A DNA stretch of 64,000 nucleotides from Nemorincola caseinilytica (GCF_039540515.1 NZ_BAABFA010000001.1:1-64000); one strand, 5' to 3'; counted from the first letter of the stretch, positions 1 through 9,100 are shown. The notes: generated from the letters alone by a model not told the origin. Translations and numbers: made by a program.

Positions 1-1
1 A

Positions 2-145
2 TGTGAGGCTCTTTGCTTTTATATATCTACCAGGCGCATGTACACAGGCATCATTGCTTATCTTTGAGCTGATCTGGGCCTTGACGTGTGTGAAGGCAAA
101 TATTGCCCTCATTTTGGGCATATGGAATATGCTGGGAACTTCCAT
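2..145 (-). CDS. Possible 5' part of a gene running off the left edge
   Basis: A minus-strand frame opens with ATG at 143-145 and has no stop to the window edge (48 codons, beginning MEVPSIFHMPK). I recognise no family, signal peptide or membrane segment. An open frame of this length occurs by chance fairly often, so this is weak. If real, it lies downstream of rlmD on the same strand. Confidence 0.25.
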   Translation of the reverse strand, partial: MEVPSIFHMPKMRAIFAFTHVKAQISSKISNDACVHAPGRYIKAKSLT

Positions 146-210
146 GTTATAGGGGTTCCTTGTCGAGATGGTATCTAATGGGGAGAAAAATTCTTTTTTC
201 TTCAGCAATA

Positions 211-1632
211 TCAGTTATTCCTTAGTTCCAGCAGGGCCACATTCTCTATGTGGTGCGTATGGGGGAACATATCTACCGGTTGCAGGCGCACTATACGGTA
301 GGCCTCATCCAGCAGTTGCAGGTCGCGGGCCTGTGTGGCCGGGTTACAGCTCACATATACCACGCGTGGCGCACGCATCTTTAGCAATTGCTGCACCAGC
401 TTCTCGGTCATGCCGGCGCGTGGCGGATCGGTGATGATCACATCGGGCCTGCCATGCTCTGCAAAGAAAGCATCGGTGCATATCTTCTCGACATCGCCGG
501 CATAGAACTGGCAGTGCGAGAGCCCGTTCATTGCGGCATTCTCATAAGCATCCTTCACGGCATCGGCCACTACTTCTATACCTATCACCTTTTTGGCCCC
601 GGCCGAACAGAATATACCTATACTACCTGTACCGCAATACAGATCGTAGAGGGTCTCGGTACCTGTAAGCCCGGCAAATTCACGCGCTACACGGTACAGT
701 GCCTCGGCCTGCCTAGTATTGGTCTGGAAGAACGATTTCGGTGATATTTTGAAGCTATAGTTCTCCAGTTTCTCCACTATATGGTTCTTGCCATACCAGC
801 ATATCACATCCTGGTCGTGAATGGTGTCGTTCATTTTGCCATTCAGCGTATAGTGCAGCGAGGTGATGCCCGGAATATTGTCCTTCATATGCTGCAGCAG
901 GGCCTCGCGCTCCTCCTTGTCCTCGTGGTGCATCACCAGGTTTACCAGTACCTCGCCGGTAGTGGCCACCCGTATTATCACATTGCGCAGCCAGCCATAC
1001 TGTGCCCTGAAGTCGTAATAGGGCAGGTTGCGTTCCTTGGTATAATTGCGCAGTACGGTAAGCAGGGTATCGGTGGGTTCGGGTTGCAGGTAGCACTGGT
1101 GTATCTCTACCACCTTATCGAACAATCCGGGTGCATGAAAGCCCAGTGCAGGCTCCTGCTCGAATTTCTCGCTGCGTGCCTCTATCTCTTCAAAAGTGCG
1201 GTAGCGCGCGATAGAGAAGGTGAATTCCAACTTGTTGCGATAGTAGCGGTCCTGCGCACTGCCTATTATGGGTTCTATGGCAGGCAATTCTACATTGCCA
1301 ATGCGCGATAGCTGGTCTACTACCTGCTGCTGTTTGTATACCAGTTGCTGGGAGTAGGGTAACATCTGCCATTTACAGCCGCCGCATACGCCGAAGTGAG
1401 CGCAGAAAGCCTCTATCCGCTGTGGCGAGGGCTGTACCAGGCGTGTGGTGCGTGCCTGGGCCCAGCTTTTCTTGTCTTTTATTATCACGGCATCTATCAC
1501 ATCGCCGGGTATGGCATTATCTACAAAAAGTACCTTGCCGTCCTCCAGACGGGCTATGCTTTTACCCTCGGCCGCATATGCTTCTATGGTTATGCCCTGT
1601 AGCGGCGCGCTTTTTTTCTTTCTCTTTCCCAA
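211..1632 (-). CDS. rlmD: 23S rRNA (uracil-C5)-methyltransferase, RlmD/TrmA family
   Basis: SAM-dependent methyltransferase that makes 5-methyluracil in 23S rRNA. Counting from the 1632 start: an N-terminal TRAM domain; an iron-sulfur cysteine set (C77, C83 and C86 in AHFGVCGGCKWQ, with a fourth Cys in HQCYLQ); then a Rossmann methyltransferase domain with the SAM motif DLYCGTGSIG, the DPPRAGM motif and the catalytic-Cys motif YVSCNPATQARDL. No ATG is available: the frame closes at 1678-1680, leaving TTG codons at 1665 and 1632. I chose 1632 because relatives begin with a short basic stretch like GKRKKK directly before the TRAM domain; 1665 would add 11 residues. A hairpin separates it from yebC, so it is probably its own transcript. 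Confidence 0.9.
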   Translation of the reverse strand: MGKRKKKSAPLQGITIEAYAAEGKSIARLEDGKVLFVDNAIPGDVIDAVIIKDKKSWAQARTTRLVQPSPQRIEAFCAHFGVCGGCKWQMLPYSQQLVYKQQQVVDQLSRIGNVELPAIEPIIGSAQDRYYRNKLEFTFSIARYRTFEEIEARSEKFEQEPALGFHAPGLFDKVVEIHQCYLQPEPTDTLLTVLRNYTKERNLPYYDFRAQYGWLRNVIIRVATTGEVLVNLVMHHEDKEEREALLQHMKDNIPGITSLHYTLNGKMNDTIHDQDVICWYGKNHIVEKLENYSFKISPKSFFQTNTRQAEALYRVAREFAGLTGTETLYDLYCGTGSIGIFCSAGAKKVIGIEVVADAVKDAYENAAMNGLSHCQFYAGDVEKICTDAFFAEHGRPDVIITDPPRAGMTEKLVQQLLKMRAPRVVYVSCNPATQARDLQLLDEAYRIVRLQPVDMFPHTHHIENVALLELRNN

Positions 1633-1755
1633 ACCTGTGATATTATAGTGCGCGAAGGTAGGCAAAAGGTATAAGATCTAAATGCCGGTGAGAGATAGTG
1701 ATCTCATCACAAGCCTTGTATCCTTTGTGGTCAAAGAAGATATGCAAATAAAGAA

Positions 1756-1780
1756 CGGCCGTACCTACCAGGTACGGCCG
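1756..1780 (-). terminator. Intrinsic terminator downstream of yebC
   Basis: Perfect 11-bp stem, CGGCCGTACCT (1756-1766) with AGGTACGGCCG (1770-1780), and a 3-nt loop. Read on the minus strand it is followed by TTCTTTATTTG. It lies between the yebC stop and the rlmD start. Confidence 0.8.
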
Positions 1781-1805
1781 CATCTGAAATATGTAGTGTC
1801 CTATA

Positions 1806-2516
1806 TTATGCCATGTTGTGGAACACATGCTGCACGTCATCGTCCTGCTCCAGTCGTTCTATCAGCTTAAAGACATCCTCGCACTGTGCTTCCGATATCT
1901 CTACTGTGTTCAGGGGTATCCACTCCAGCTCCGATGATATGGGAGTGATGCCCTTTTCTTCCAGCGCCTTCTGCATGTTGCCGAAGTCGGTGAAGCCGCA
2001 GCGGATGATGATGTTGCCCTCGCTGTCCTCGCCCACTTCTTCCAGGCCGAAGTCTATCAGTTCCAGCTCCATATCGTCCATGTTCACACCCTCGGGCTTC
2101 AGCTTGAAGACACCGCAATGCTTGAACAGGAAACCCACCGATCCGCTATTGCCCAGCGCACCGCCGCCCTTGTTGAAGTGCGAGCGTACATTGGCCACGG
2201 TACGGGTGGTGTTATCTGTAGCCGTTACTACCAGTAGGGCTATACCATGTGGCGCATAGCCTTCGTACAGCACCTCCTCATAGTTGCTCGTATCCTTGCC
2301 CAGTGCGTTCTTAATGGCAGCTTCCACCCTGTCCTTCGGCATGTTCACCGATTTGGCGTTCTGCATCACACGGCGCAGCATGGGGTTGTTATTGGCATCA
2401 GGGCCGCCCTTTTTCACTGCAATGGCTATTTCCTTGCCTATACGGCTGAACTGCTTCGCCATACGGTCGTATCGCGCGAACATGGCCGACTTACGAACTT
2501 CAAATATCCTACCCAT
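1806..2516 (-). CDS. yebC: YebC/PmpR (TACO1) family protein
   Basis: Member of the conserved YebC/PmpR family, known in some bacteria as DNA-binding regulators and also linked to translation of difficult motifs (TACO1 relation). The 236 residues match the usual length. Family hallmarks: an N-terminal region with AKQFSRIGKEIAIAVKKGG, NPMLRRVMQNAKSVNMPKD, and the VRSHFNKGGGALGNSGSVGFLF block. Starts with ATG at 2516; a TAnnTTTG box lies 35 bases upstream. Monocistronic, with a strong terminator after it. Confidence 0.93.
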   Translation of the reverse strand: MGRIFEVRKSAMFARYDRMAKQFSRIGKEIAIAVKKGGPDANNNPMLRRVMQNAKSVNMPKDRVEAAIKNALGKDTSNYEEVLYEGYAPHGIALLVVTATDNTTRTVANVRSHFNKGGGALGNSGSVGFLFKHCGVFKLKPEGVNMDDMELELIDFGLEEVGEDSEGNIIIRCGFTDFGNMQKALEEKGITPISSELEWIPLNTVEISEAQCEDVFKLIERLEQDDDVQHVFHNMA

Positions 2517-2551
2517 AGTAGTTCTAGTATTGTATCAGTATGAATTGGCCG

Positions 2552-2559
2552 CAAAAGTA
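2552..2559 (-). promoter_or_regulatory. Bacteroidota -7 box for yebC
   Basis: On the minus strand this reads TACTTTTG, matching TAnnTTTG. It lies 35 bases before the yebC ATG. No clear -33 TTTG at the expected spacing. Confidence 0.5.
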
Positions 2560-2634
2560 AGGAATGATGGTAAAATAATATCCATCAATTTGACCGTTCT
2601 TTTCCGTTTCTGCGATGTTGTAAGATCCCTTTCT

Positions 2635-3294
2635 TTAGGTGAGCTTCGGTACATACACAACGTATTTTTCTTCAAAGGACGGCTCGGGAAAGATATCATG
2701 CACGCTCCACGCCTGCACTATGCGTTTCATACCTGTATGTTCTATCTCCTCGCGCAGGTCGCCGCCTTTCAGGCACACCAGCCCATTGGGCAGCTCTTCG
2801 CCTTTCTGACCCTTGTTGATGAGCGGGGCACCCCAGCGCCAGAGGTCGGCCAGCGGTGCCACTGCACGCGATACTGCATAGTCGAAGGTGTAGCGCCCCT
2901 TCAGGTCTTCGGCGCGGGTGTGTATGGCCGTCACATTCTTCAGCCCTATGGCAGCGGCCACTTCCTGTACTACCTTTATCTTTTTGCCTATACTGTCGGC
3001 CAGCACCCATTCGCATTCGGGGTAGAAGATGGCCAGAGGTATACCGGGAAAACCACCACCTGTGCCTATGTCCAGTATACGCGCGCCCTTATCGAACGGG
3101 CATATCACCGATATGGCCAGCGAGTGCAGCACATGTTTTTCGTAGAGCGCCTCAATATCCTTGCGCGATATCACGTTTATCTTCTGGTTCCAGTCGTTAT
3201 ACAGCTCGTCCAGCATACCCAGCTGTTGCAGTTGTGTTTCCGAAAGGTCGTCGAAGTACTTATGTATTATTTCCAGCTTGTCTTGTTTTTCCAT
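2635..3294 (-). CDS. rsmG: 16S rRNA (guanine527-N7)-methyltransferase RsmG
   Basis: Methylates G527 of 16S rRNA with SAM. The 219 residues fit the family. The SAM-binding loop ILDIGTGGGFPGIPLA covers residues 73-88, preceded by the typical YNDWNQKINVISRKD segment and followed by LADSIGKKIKVVQEV and the RAVAPLADL motif. ATG at 3294 lies inside the 3' end of the upstream glycosyltransferase gene (28-nt overlap), so the two are probably co-transcribed and translationally coupled. Confidence 0.95.
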   Translation of the reverse strand: MEKQDKLEIIHKYFDDLSETQLQQLGMLDELYNDWNQKINVISRKDIEALYEKHVLHSLAISVICPFDKGARILDIGTGGGFPGIPLAIFYPECEWVLADSIGKKIKVVQEVAAAIGLKNVTAIHTRAEDLKGRYTFDYAVSRAVAPLADLWRWGAPLINKGQKGEELPNGLVCLKGGDLREEIEHTGMKRIVQAWSVHDIFPEPSFEEKYVVYVPKLT

Positions 3295-4379
3295 GTTATG
3301 TACGGCAGCAGCGCAAAGTTATACATCATCCACCCAATATCGCCCACCAGCCATGTCACGAAGTTCACATTCTGTCCCAGCCTCTTGTTCGTTCTGTCCC
3401 AGGCCGTATATGCCATCAGCATTCGCACTGTTATTACCGGCACGGCATATCCCCACCATCCTGCAACGAACAGCCATACAGCCCCCAGCCACATACCGGC
3501 ATGAGTGGCCGCATAGCTGCCCAGCAGTAGTTTTATGTACCACTTATAGTACTTGCCTGTAGACATATGCCTTTGTTTCTGCCTTGCCCATTCGCCCCAT
3601 GTGTTCTTTGCCGGTGTGTAGGTAAATGCATCGCGCTCGCATACCACGGCGGTATTGGTAGGCGTACCTGCCACGCGTACCAGCATATCATCATCGCCCG
3701 ATGGCAGCCTCTGCCATATAGGGTGCTGCATGGCAGCCAGCAGTACCTGCCGCGTGCAGGCGAGGTTCCTGCCCACGCCCATATACGGCATACCTGCAGC
3801 CGCATATGCGGCATACTGCATATAGGTATGCGCGGTCTCCCACTGCACAAAGCTATTCAGTGCATTGTCCGTTGTCCTTTCGTATGCGCCATATCCTAGT
3901 GCTAACTCCCTGCCTGCGGCCAGTGGTGCTACCATCAGTGCCAGCCACTGCGGGCTTGCAGGCCTGCAGTCGGCATCTGTCAGCAGCAGCATATCATGTT
4001 GCGCAGCCGTTACGCCCATGCGTAGTGCATTTTTCTTGCCCCTTGCCTCATGCACGGGTATTGCCACATATTTCAGATGTGCATACTGTTCTCTCAGCTC
4101 TGCCAGCACACTTGCTGTATCATCGGTAGACCCATCATCTACCACCACCACTTCATAGTTGGGCCTGCCACTGGCATCGGTATATGCCTGTTGCAGTATG
4201 GCGGGCAGATAGGCCCTGAGCAGTGAGGCCTCATTGCGCGCACATATCACTACCGATACCGGCTGAGTAGGGTAGGCTACTGGCTCCCACCGGCGCAGGC
4301 TACCTATGCGGCCTGCAAAGAAGACCGCAAAACCGCATTGCACCGCTATGCATACAACAAAGAGAGCCACTATAGCCAC
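3267..4379 (-). CDS. Family 2 glycosyltransferase, membrane-bound
   Basis: Inverting glycosyltransferase of the GT-A fold that uses a nucleotide sugar; the acceptor cannot be told from sequence. An N-terminal membrane helix (about residues 3-22) precedes the GT2 domain: VVVVDDGSTDDT around 77-88, the metal-binding DADC at 135-138, SGDDDML near 215 and a QKQRHM motif resembling the QxxRW of processive enzymes. The C-terminus holds further hydrophobic helices. The start is GTG at 4379: the next in-frame upstream codons run into a stop at 4389-4391 and no nearby ATG exists. It overlaps rsmG by 28 nt. Confidence 0.85.
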   Translation of the reverse strand: MAIVALFVVCIAVQCGFAVFFAGRIGSLRRWEPVAYPTQPVSVVICARNEASLLRAYLPAILQQAYTDASGRPNYEVVVVDDGSTDDTASVLAELREQYAHLKYVAIPVHEARGKKNALRMGVTAAQHDMLLLTDADCRPASPQWLALMVAPLAAGRELALGYGAYERTTDNALNSFVQWETAHTYMQYAAYAAAGMPYMGVGRNLACTRQVLLAAMQHPIWQRLPSGDDDMLVRVAGTPTNTAVVCERDAFTYTPAKNTWGEWARQKQRHMSTGKYYKWYIKLLLGSYAATHAGMWLGAVWLFVAGWWGYAVPVITVRMLMAYTAWDRTNKRLGQNVNFVTWLVGDIGWMMYNFALLPYITWKNKTSWK

Positions 4380-4496
4380 GGGGTAAAGTTAGCGGTAAAG
4401 CCGTGCCTTTTATAGGTTGCGTTATTGGTTTGTAAATGGCCGCCTAAAGTTTTGCCTGCTTGTGGGGCTTCTATACTTTTATACAAACTACTTCTC

Positions 4497-4826
4497 ATGC
4501 ATACTACAATGTTCCTCCTCTTCTCCCTTCAGCAAGAACTGCACGACTGGCGCGGCCTGCTCATCACCCTTTTCATAGGCGCTATAGCGGGCTTCCTGGC
4601 ACAGGTGCTCACACCCGGCAAGGGCTATGGTACTATCTTCACCGTTATCATAGGCATCATAGGCGGCTGGCTGGGCAAGATACTTTTCCGCAACTATCTT
4701 TCCTTTACCGGCAATGCCCTTATCAATACTATCATATGCGCTACGGCGGGTGCGTTCATATTGTCGCTCGTGCTCAACCTCATCATAGGTGGCACCGATG
4801 GCGATCGCACCAACTACCGCGCCTGA
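4497..4826 (+). CDS. GlsB/YeaQ/YmgE-family small membrane protein
   Basis: Small inner-membrane protein of the transglycosylase-associated / GlsB stress-response family, whose biochemical role is unknown. Three hydrophobic segments carry Gly-rich helices: LITLFIGAIAGFLAQVL, TIFTVIIGIIGGWLGKILF and IICATAGAFILSLVLNLII. An in-frame ATG at 4425 would add a non-conserved Cys-rich leader. The family is about 80-90 residues, so 4497 or 4509 is more likely. No operon partner. Confidence 0.75.
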   Translation: MHTTMFLLFSLQQELHDWRGLLITLFIGAIAGFLAQVLTPGKGYGTIFTVIIGIIGGWLGKILFRNYLSFTGNALINTIICATAGAFILSLVLNLIIGGTDGDRTNYRA

Positions 4827-4853
4827 TCTGTTCATGTATCATACTGTTCACTT

Positions 4854-4905
4854 CCCTCTCCAAAGGAGAGGCCTGCCTGCCGGTAGGCAGGGTCGGGGGA
4901 GAGGT
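4854..4905. repeat. Intergenic palindromic element (CCTCTCC/GGAGAGG type)
   Basis: CCTCTCC AAA GGAGAGG (4855-4871) is followed by a second hairpin, CTGCCTGCCGGTAGGCAG, and GGTCGGGGGAGAGG. Related CTC-rich hairpins followed by GTCGGGG occur at 51547-51575 and, less closely, at 18808-18949 and 13103-13117. Confidence 0.55.
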
Positions 4906-4951
4906 TGCTCCGGCATTGCATTTTACTGTCATTCAACGTATCTTTAACAAC

Positions 4952-4959
4952 TATTTTTG
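4952..4959 (+). promoter_or_regulatory. Bacteroidota -7 box
   Basis: TATTTTTG matches TAnnTTTG and lies 32 bases before the ATG of the secreted protein at 4992. The -33 element is weak. Confidence 0.5.
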
Positions 4960-4991
4960 TACGTTAGGGCCAGCAAAATATCATCACTGAA

Positions 4992-5882
4992 ATGAGCAGG
5001 ATAAAATTCTTAGTACTATTCGTGTTCATGCTATGCATGGCTGCGCCAGCCGTGCATGCGCAGATAACCCCGCAGGATATGGAGCGCCTCAAAAAAATGG
5101 AGGACTCCCTGGTAGTGACCGTAGACTCTATGTACGAGGCCCTCATACCCGATACCCGCCTCGGCTATACCGAGCGTTTTGTGCGCCAACTGGTACGCAC
5201 CCTGAGGATACCCAACTCATACCACTACGGTTTCGATACGCTGAAGAAGGTCATCAACATCATCTATGCTGAAGATGGAGCCTTCCGCATGTTCAACTGG
5301 GCCATAGAGCCCGGCAACCCTGTGCCCAAGCGCTACTATGCCGCCATACAGCTGCCCACGCCCGAGCTAAAACTGATAGGCCTGAACGACTATACCGACA
5401 AGCTGGACCAGGGGCTGGAAGATAGTGTGCTTACGGGTGGCAAATGGTTCGGCGCTATATACTACCGCATAATGCCGCAGGTGGTGGGCGGTAAGAAGAT
5501 ATATACTATGTTCGGGCTGAACAATGCCAGCCTGCTGACCAACCGCAAAGTGCTGGACCCTATGTACTTCAACGACAAGGGCGGCGTCACCTTTGGTGCG
5601 CAGATATTTGGCGTGGGCTCGCGCGCCAACCCCAAGGTAAAGGTGCAGCGCTTTGTGCTGGAATACAAGAAGAGCGTTGCCGCTACCATGAACTGGGACC
5701 CCGAACGGCAGATGATAGTGTATGACAAGCTGGAATCGATGTCGAACGATCCATCGCGCCGGTATACTCTTGTGCCCAGCGGCCAGTACGATGGCCTGGT
5801 ATGGGCCGATGACCTCTGGCATGTACGCCACGGCATAATGCAGGTACAGATACTGCAGGACGGCCAGGCCCCTGATGAATAA
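4992..5882 (+). CDS. Uncharacterised secreted Bacteroidota protein
   Basis: 296 residues with a clear signal peptide (IKFLVLFVFMLCMAAPAVHAQ), so probably periplasmic or outer-membrane associated. It resembles a widespread Bacteroidota family of unknown function that shares segments like FVRQLVRTLRIPNSYHYGFDTL, FRMFNWAIEPG, RYYAAIQL, WFGAIYYRI and the FVLEYKK block. No catalytic motif can be named. ATG at 4992 follows a TATTTTTG promoter box. No neighbouring gene on the same strand gives a functional hint. Confidence 0.8.
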   Translation: MSRIKFLVLFVFMLCMAAPAVHAQITPQDMERLKKMEDSLVVTVDSMYEALIPDTRLGYTERFVRQLVRTLRIPNSYHYGFDTLKKVINIIYAEDGAFRMFNWAIEPGNPVPKRYYAAIQLPTPELKLIGLNDYTDKLDQGLEDSVLTGGKWFGAIYYRIMPQVVGGKKIYTMFGLNNASLLTNRKVLDPMYFNDKGGVTFGAQIFGVGSRANPKVKVQRFVLEYKKSVAATMNWDPERQMIVYDKLESMSNDPSRRYTLVPSGQYDGLVWADDLWHVRHGIMQVQILQDGQAPDE

Positions 5883-6000
5883 TGCCCATTGTTTTAGCTA
5901 TTGCTCATTTCATCTTGTTCCCGATCTGGGAGAAGGAGGCTTTACGCTGTATTGTTATGAATGCTGAATGGTATAATGCTCATGCGAACATTTTTTGAAC

Positions 6001-6008
6001 TATTTTTG
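6001..6008 (+). promoter_or_regulatory. Bacteroidota -7 box for tRNA-Arg
   Basis: TATTTTTG (TAnnTTTG) lies 20 bases before the first base of the tRNA. Confidence 0.5.
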
Positions 6009-6027
6009 CAGCCGCTTATCCAACACT

Positions 6028-6101
<74 letters not shown>

Positions 6102-6153
6102 CACATACTATTAGTTACCAAAGGATGCTTCCCGTTACTAATAGTAGCTAAAT

Positions 6154-6190
6154 GTCAAAAGGGCCGATTCATAGAATCGGCCCTTTTGAC
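6154..6190. terminator. Perfect bidirectional hairpin between tRNA-Arg and the ATPase gene
   Basis: 17-bp perfect stem GTCAAAAGGGCCGATTC (6154-6170) with its exact complement at 6174-6190 and a 3-nt loop. The right arm touches the ATPase stop at 6191. The CAAAA/TTTTG ends let it work for both convergent transcripts. A second imperfect inverted repeat (ACTATTAGTTAC at 6107-6118 with GTTACTAATAGT at 6134-6145, one mismatch) lies between it and the tRNA. Confidence 0.75.
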
Positions 6191-7945
6191 TTAGAATATG
6201 TTTCTAATCATCTGCTTAATTGTTCCGTTTTCTAGCTTTAATCCGAGTGGCTTCGAGATGTCTTGCCCTTCGGACAAGTGCAAAGATGTATTGTAGATTA
6301 TCCCTAACAGAAAGTATGTCTCCGGAATATGAATATTGATTGATTGAGCAAAGTGAAGCTTATTTTTTGTCCCATTTATGCTTTCAATAAAATTTCGTTT
6401 ATTATCTGGATCTTGAATTAAATCATAAACAAGTTTTTCTATTTGTATTCGTACACCAAAGCATATCGCAATCGGATCAACGATATCATCTTCCAATAAG
6501 TAACGTCTAACTTCTCTATATATTTTTTGGAAAAATTTGTCAGGTTTAGCCCAATCTACATTTAGTTTCAATGCCTTAAATTCACCAGTTAAGTCAATGG
6601 CAGAAATTGACGGGTAATAATGAAAGTAATACGCATCAACCGAGGCTTGAATGCTCGGCTCTCCACGCTTATAGATAAGTTTAAGTAGTTGTTGGTTTGA
6701 TTTAATGTTGGTTTCTTTAAGATAATGTACTTTAATCTTAGTGTCATTAAAACAGAAATGATTAAAAAATAAAGGGTCTAAGTGTGTTAATAGTATAGGA
6801 AATATTCGACGCTTTTGTCTTTTCATTTCATCAATAAACGTTGAAATATAGTATTGAAATGTAATAAGATTTGCGTCGTCCATGTAGTCGAATATTTCAT
6901 CTATCACAAGAATGCAGTCTTTCTTTTTGAAATTTCTTCTTGACTTTAGAAGCAGTGCAATGAAAGTTAAAATATCTCGTTGCCCGTTTGATATTTCATG
7001 TGCCTTAGGCCAGTTAACAACGAGACTATTGCCTTCGACTTTGGGTTTAATATCAAAGCGTTCTCTTACAGGATTAATTGACTCAATCGTTTTGGTACAA
7101 TCTTCTTTCTCATCAAGGTAGTACAAATACTTGCAAGCCTTTTTGTACTCGGGTCCCATTTTTATTTTAACAGATAACAATTGCCATGCTGTAAGGTAGG
7201 CGTCGATTTCGTCTCTAACTTCGGGAAAACCAAATGAAGAGATTATATCAGCAAGCTTTTTAAATTCATTCAAAGTTTTAAACGTCGGTAAGATATTTAC
7301 TTGAATCCAGCCTTTGATTGTATTTCCAGTTCCATTTTGCTTATTAATTTGATCAAGTGCAGCAACAAGTGTTATCTGATAGTTTTTTAGGTGAAATCTG
7401 GTAAAATCAACCTCTTTCTCAATTCTATTAAAAAGCTGACCGTAATTAAATAAGTTGGAAATATTATTTAGTAGTTTACCTCCATTTGTACCAAAATTGG
7501 ATTTCATATCAGTTGAATTATAAGAAAATCCAACCTTTGCAGGTATTGTTGGAATTAAGACTGTTGTCACAATATCAAGTGAGGTTTTTGCAAAAGTTTT
7601 GCCACTGAATGATTGGACAATAGATTTTGGTTCAGTTTGATTATTTATGACGAAAACATCAAAAAGGTCATTAATTGTATTTTGATTATCATCTGCCAAT
7701 AGCGTTTGTCCGGTCGTTAAAACGAGTGATAAAACAGGTCTGTTTTCCGTATTTTTTCGGAAATAGTGTTTGTCATCCAACTCTATTTTATTGCTCTTAA
7801 GTGAATCAAAAGCAATTGCAAAAGAACTTTTTCCAAAGCCATTTGGAGCAACTAAAATATTAGGTCTATTGGGTACTAGATCCAGTATGAATAATTTATG
7901 CTCAATTCCCTTGATATTAGTTATTTCGATAGTTTTTATGTTCAT
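6191..7945 (-). CDS. Lone SMC/ABC-like AAA-family ATPase
   Basis: 584-residue ATPase of the RecF/SMC/OLD-like class. Walker A APNGFGKS is at 33-40, an ABC-type signature SNGQR at 319-323, Walker B CILVIDE at 344-350, and an ILLTHLD segment further on may carry the H-loop. The middle (about 160-300) is helical and the C-terminal 180 residues have no domain I recognise; no TOPRIM or nuclease motif is evident. The gene is strikingly AT-rich compared with both sides and uses ATT/AAA-type codons instead of the local ATA/AAG style, suggesting transfer. No partner gene lies within 280 bp upstream. Solo ATPases of this type often sit in defence loci, but that role is only inferred. Confidence 0.75.
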   Translation of the reverse strand: MNIKTIEITNIKGIEHKLFILDLVPNRPNILVAPNGFGKSSFAIAFDSLKSNKIELDDKHYFRKNTENRPVLSLVLTTGQTLLADDNQNTINDLFDVFVINNQTEPKSIVQSFSGKTFAKTSLDIVTTVLIPTIPAKVGFSYNSTDMKSNFGTNGGKLLNNISNLFNYGQLFNRIEKEVDFTRFHLKNYQITLVAALDQINKQNGTGNTIKGWIQVNILPTFKTLNEFKKLADIISSFGFPEVRDEIDAYLTAWQLLSVKIKMGPEYKKACKYLYYLDEKEDCTKTIESINPVRERFDIKPKVEGNSLVVNWPKAHEISNGQRDILTFIALLLKSRRNFKKKDCILVIDEIFDYMDDANLITFQYYISTFIDEMKRQKRRIFPILLTHLDPLFFNHFCFNDTKIKVHYLKETNIKSNQQLLKLIYKRGEPSIQASVDAYYFHYYPSISAIDLTGEFKALKLNVDWAKPDKFFQKIYREVRRYLLEDDIVDPIAICFGVRIQIEKLVYDLIQDPDNKRNFIESINGTKNKLHFAQSINIHIPETYFLLGIIYNTSLHLSEGQDISKPLGLKLENGTIKQMIRNIF

Positions 7946-8234
7946 TCTTCAGTAGAATAGTGAGAGAAGAAATTAATAATTTGATGCACACCAAGATACT
8001 AATAAATTTTTATGAAATTAATATTAAAAAATACATAATGTTACAGAAGCTACAAGTTAATATCGATAATTGATTTTAATGGATAAATACTATAGCAAAA
8101 ATCTTTGAATTGGTTCGATAAAATATCAACCGAGATTACTTTTACACAGTGGCATGCGGAGAGCGGCTCCGCTTTGTCTTTTTAAAAGGGCGTTGCGCCG
8201 TACCGCAGCAGTGCGTAGATAGTAGTTGTTAGCC
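7946..8234. other. AT-rich gap with no gene
   Basis: The first 200 bases share the low GC of the ATPase gene and hold no gene of size. Base composition returns to the local average around 8150, where a small hairpin GCGGAG-AGCGG-CTCCGC (8156-8172) stands. That composition break may mark the edge of a transferred segment. I found no copy of the tRNA-Arg 3' end here. Confidence 0.5.
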
Positions 8235-8996
8235 TTATATCCACCCCTTTTTTATTGCGGCAGCAATAAGAGTAGCGGTATTGGTGCATCCTGTTTTCTT
8301 CAGCAGGTTCTTGCGGTGGGTGTCTACTGTGAGCTTGCTTATAAAGAGCGCCTCGCCAATATGCCTGCTATCCATGCCTTCTATCAGCAGGCGCAGCACT
8401 TCTTTCTCGCGCGGGCTCAGCATTTCGGGGGCTGGCGCCAGCAGGTTCTTAACGTCTACATCCACATAAGACGGCTCTCCATTCATCCCTATGAAAGACA
8501 GCACGGGCTTTCCCGTTCTTTTTATGTGGGTGATATCGGTATGTACCACCAGTGTACGTAGCACCTTGTTCTCTTCCTGCTGTATGGTCACGACCTGCTG
8601 CAGTACCCGTATGTAAGAACCATCTTTCTTTTTTATGCGGTAGTCGTAACGTACCTTGTAGTTGGGTGTCTGCGCCGGCGCGAGCGAATTGAAGAACTCT
8701 ACCACTTTTTGCTCGAAAGTGAGGAACCAGGGCTGGTCCTCGGGATGAATATTGCTGAGAAAGAATGGCACATCCACATCTTCCGGCTCATAGCCCAGCA
8801 CCTGTCTTATGCTTTCGCTCACCTTGTCGAACCGTGTGTCGTGCAGGTTGAAGATCATGTAGTAATAGTCGCCTACCTGGAAGATGTTGAGCAATTGTTT
8901 GTGTACCTCCAGCTCGAACTGCAGCTCTGCAAGACCGGCATCGCCTACCAGGCCACGCCATACTTTGTCTGCCATGGTGAATATGGGTACATTCAT
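8235..8996 (-). CDS. PAS-LuxR transcriptional regulator, copy 1
   Basis: 253 residues. A PAS-like sensor domain occupies about 45-165, with the family phrase IHPEDQPWFL and the PAC-type strand NYKVRYDYRIKKKDGSYIRVLQQV. A C-terminal LuxR-type helix-turn-helix spans about 190-250 (LSPREKEVLRLLIEGM, then SKLTVDTHRKNLLKK). No receiver domain, so input is probably a small ligand or partner sensed by the PAS fold. It is closely similar along its whole length to the protein at 10083-10844, and the two flank a lipoprotein gene. Minus-strand box TATTTTTG lies at 9048-9055. Confidence 0.88.
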   Translation of the reverse strand: MNVPIFTMADKVWRGLVGDAGLAELQFELEVHKQLLNIFQVGDYYYMIFNLHDTRFDKVSESIRQVLGYEPEDVDVPFFLSNIHPEDQPWFLTFEQKVVEFFNSLAPAQTPNYKVRYDYRIKKKDGSYIRVLQQVVTIQQEENKVLRTLVVHTDITHIKRTGKPVLSFIGMNGEPSYVDVDVKNLLAPAPEMLSPREKEVLRLLIEGMDSRHIGEALFISKLTVDTHRKNLLKKTGCTNTATLIAAAIKKGWI

Positions 8997-9047
8997 TTTG
9001 CGGGCATTTTTTTTGTTCAGGTAAAGTTAGGCATAGGACACATGTTT

Positions 9048-9055
9048 CAAAAATA
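9048..9055 (-). promoter_or_regulatory. Bacteroidota -7 box for PAS-LuxR copy 1
   Basis: Minus strand TATTTTTG, 51 bases before the ATG at 8996. It lies back-to-back with the lipoprotein promoter at 9070-9100, so one bound regulator could affect both. Confidence 0.5.
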
Positions 9056-9069
9056 CCAATTTATAGGTA

Positions 9070-9100
9070 TTGTCGCGCCCCGGCATGCTTTCTAGTTTTG
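9070..9100 (+). promoter_or_regulatory. Promoter of the Gly-Ser lipoprotein
   Basis: TTG (9070-9072), 20 bases, then TAGTTTTG (9093-9100): both elements of the Bacteroidota consensus at proper spacing. It argues for the lipoprotein start at 9121, since an upstream codon at 9070 would fall in the promoter. Confidence 0.65.

Noticed and set aside
2284..3504. Plus-strand open frame of about 400 codons
   Set aside because: It lies across yebC, rsmG and the glycosyltransferase gene on the opposite strand and has Tyr/His/Val-rich composition typical of antisense frames here; no domain.
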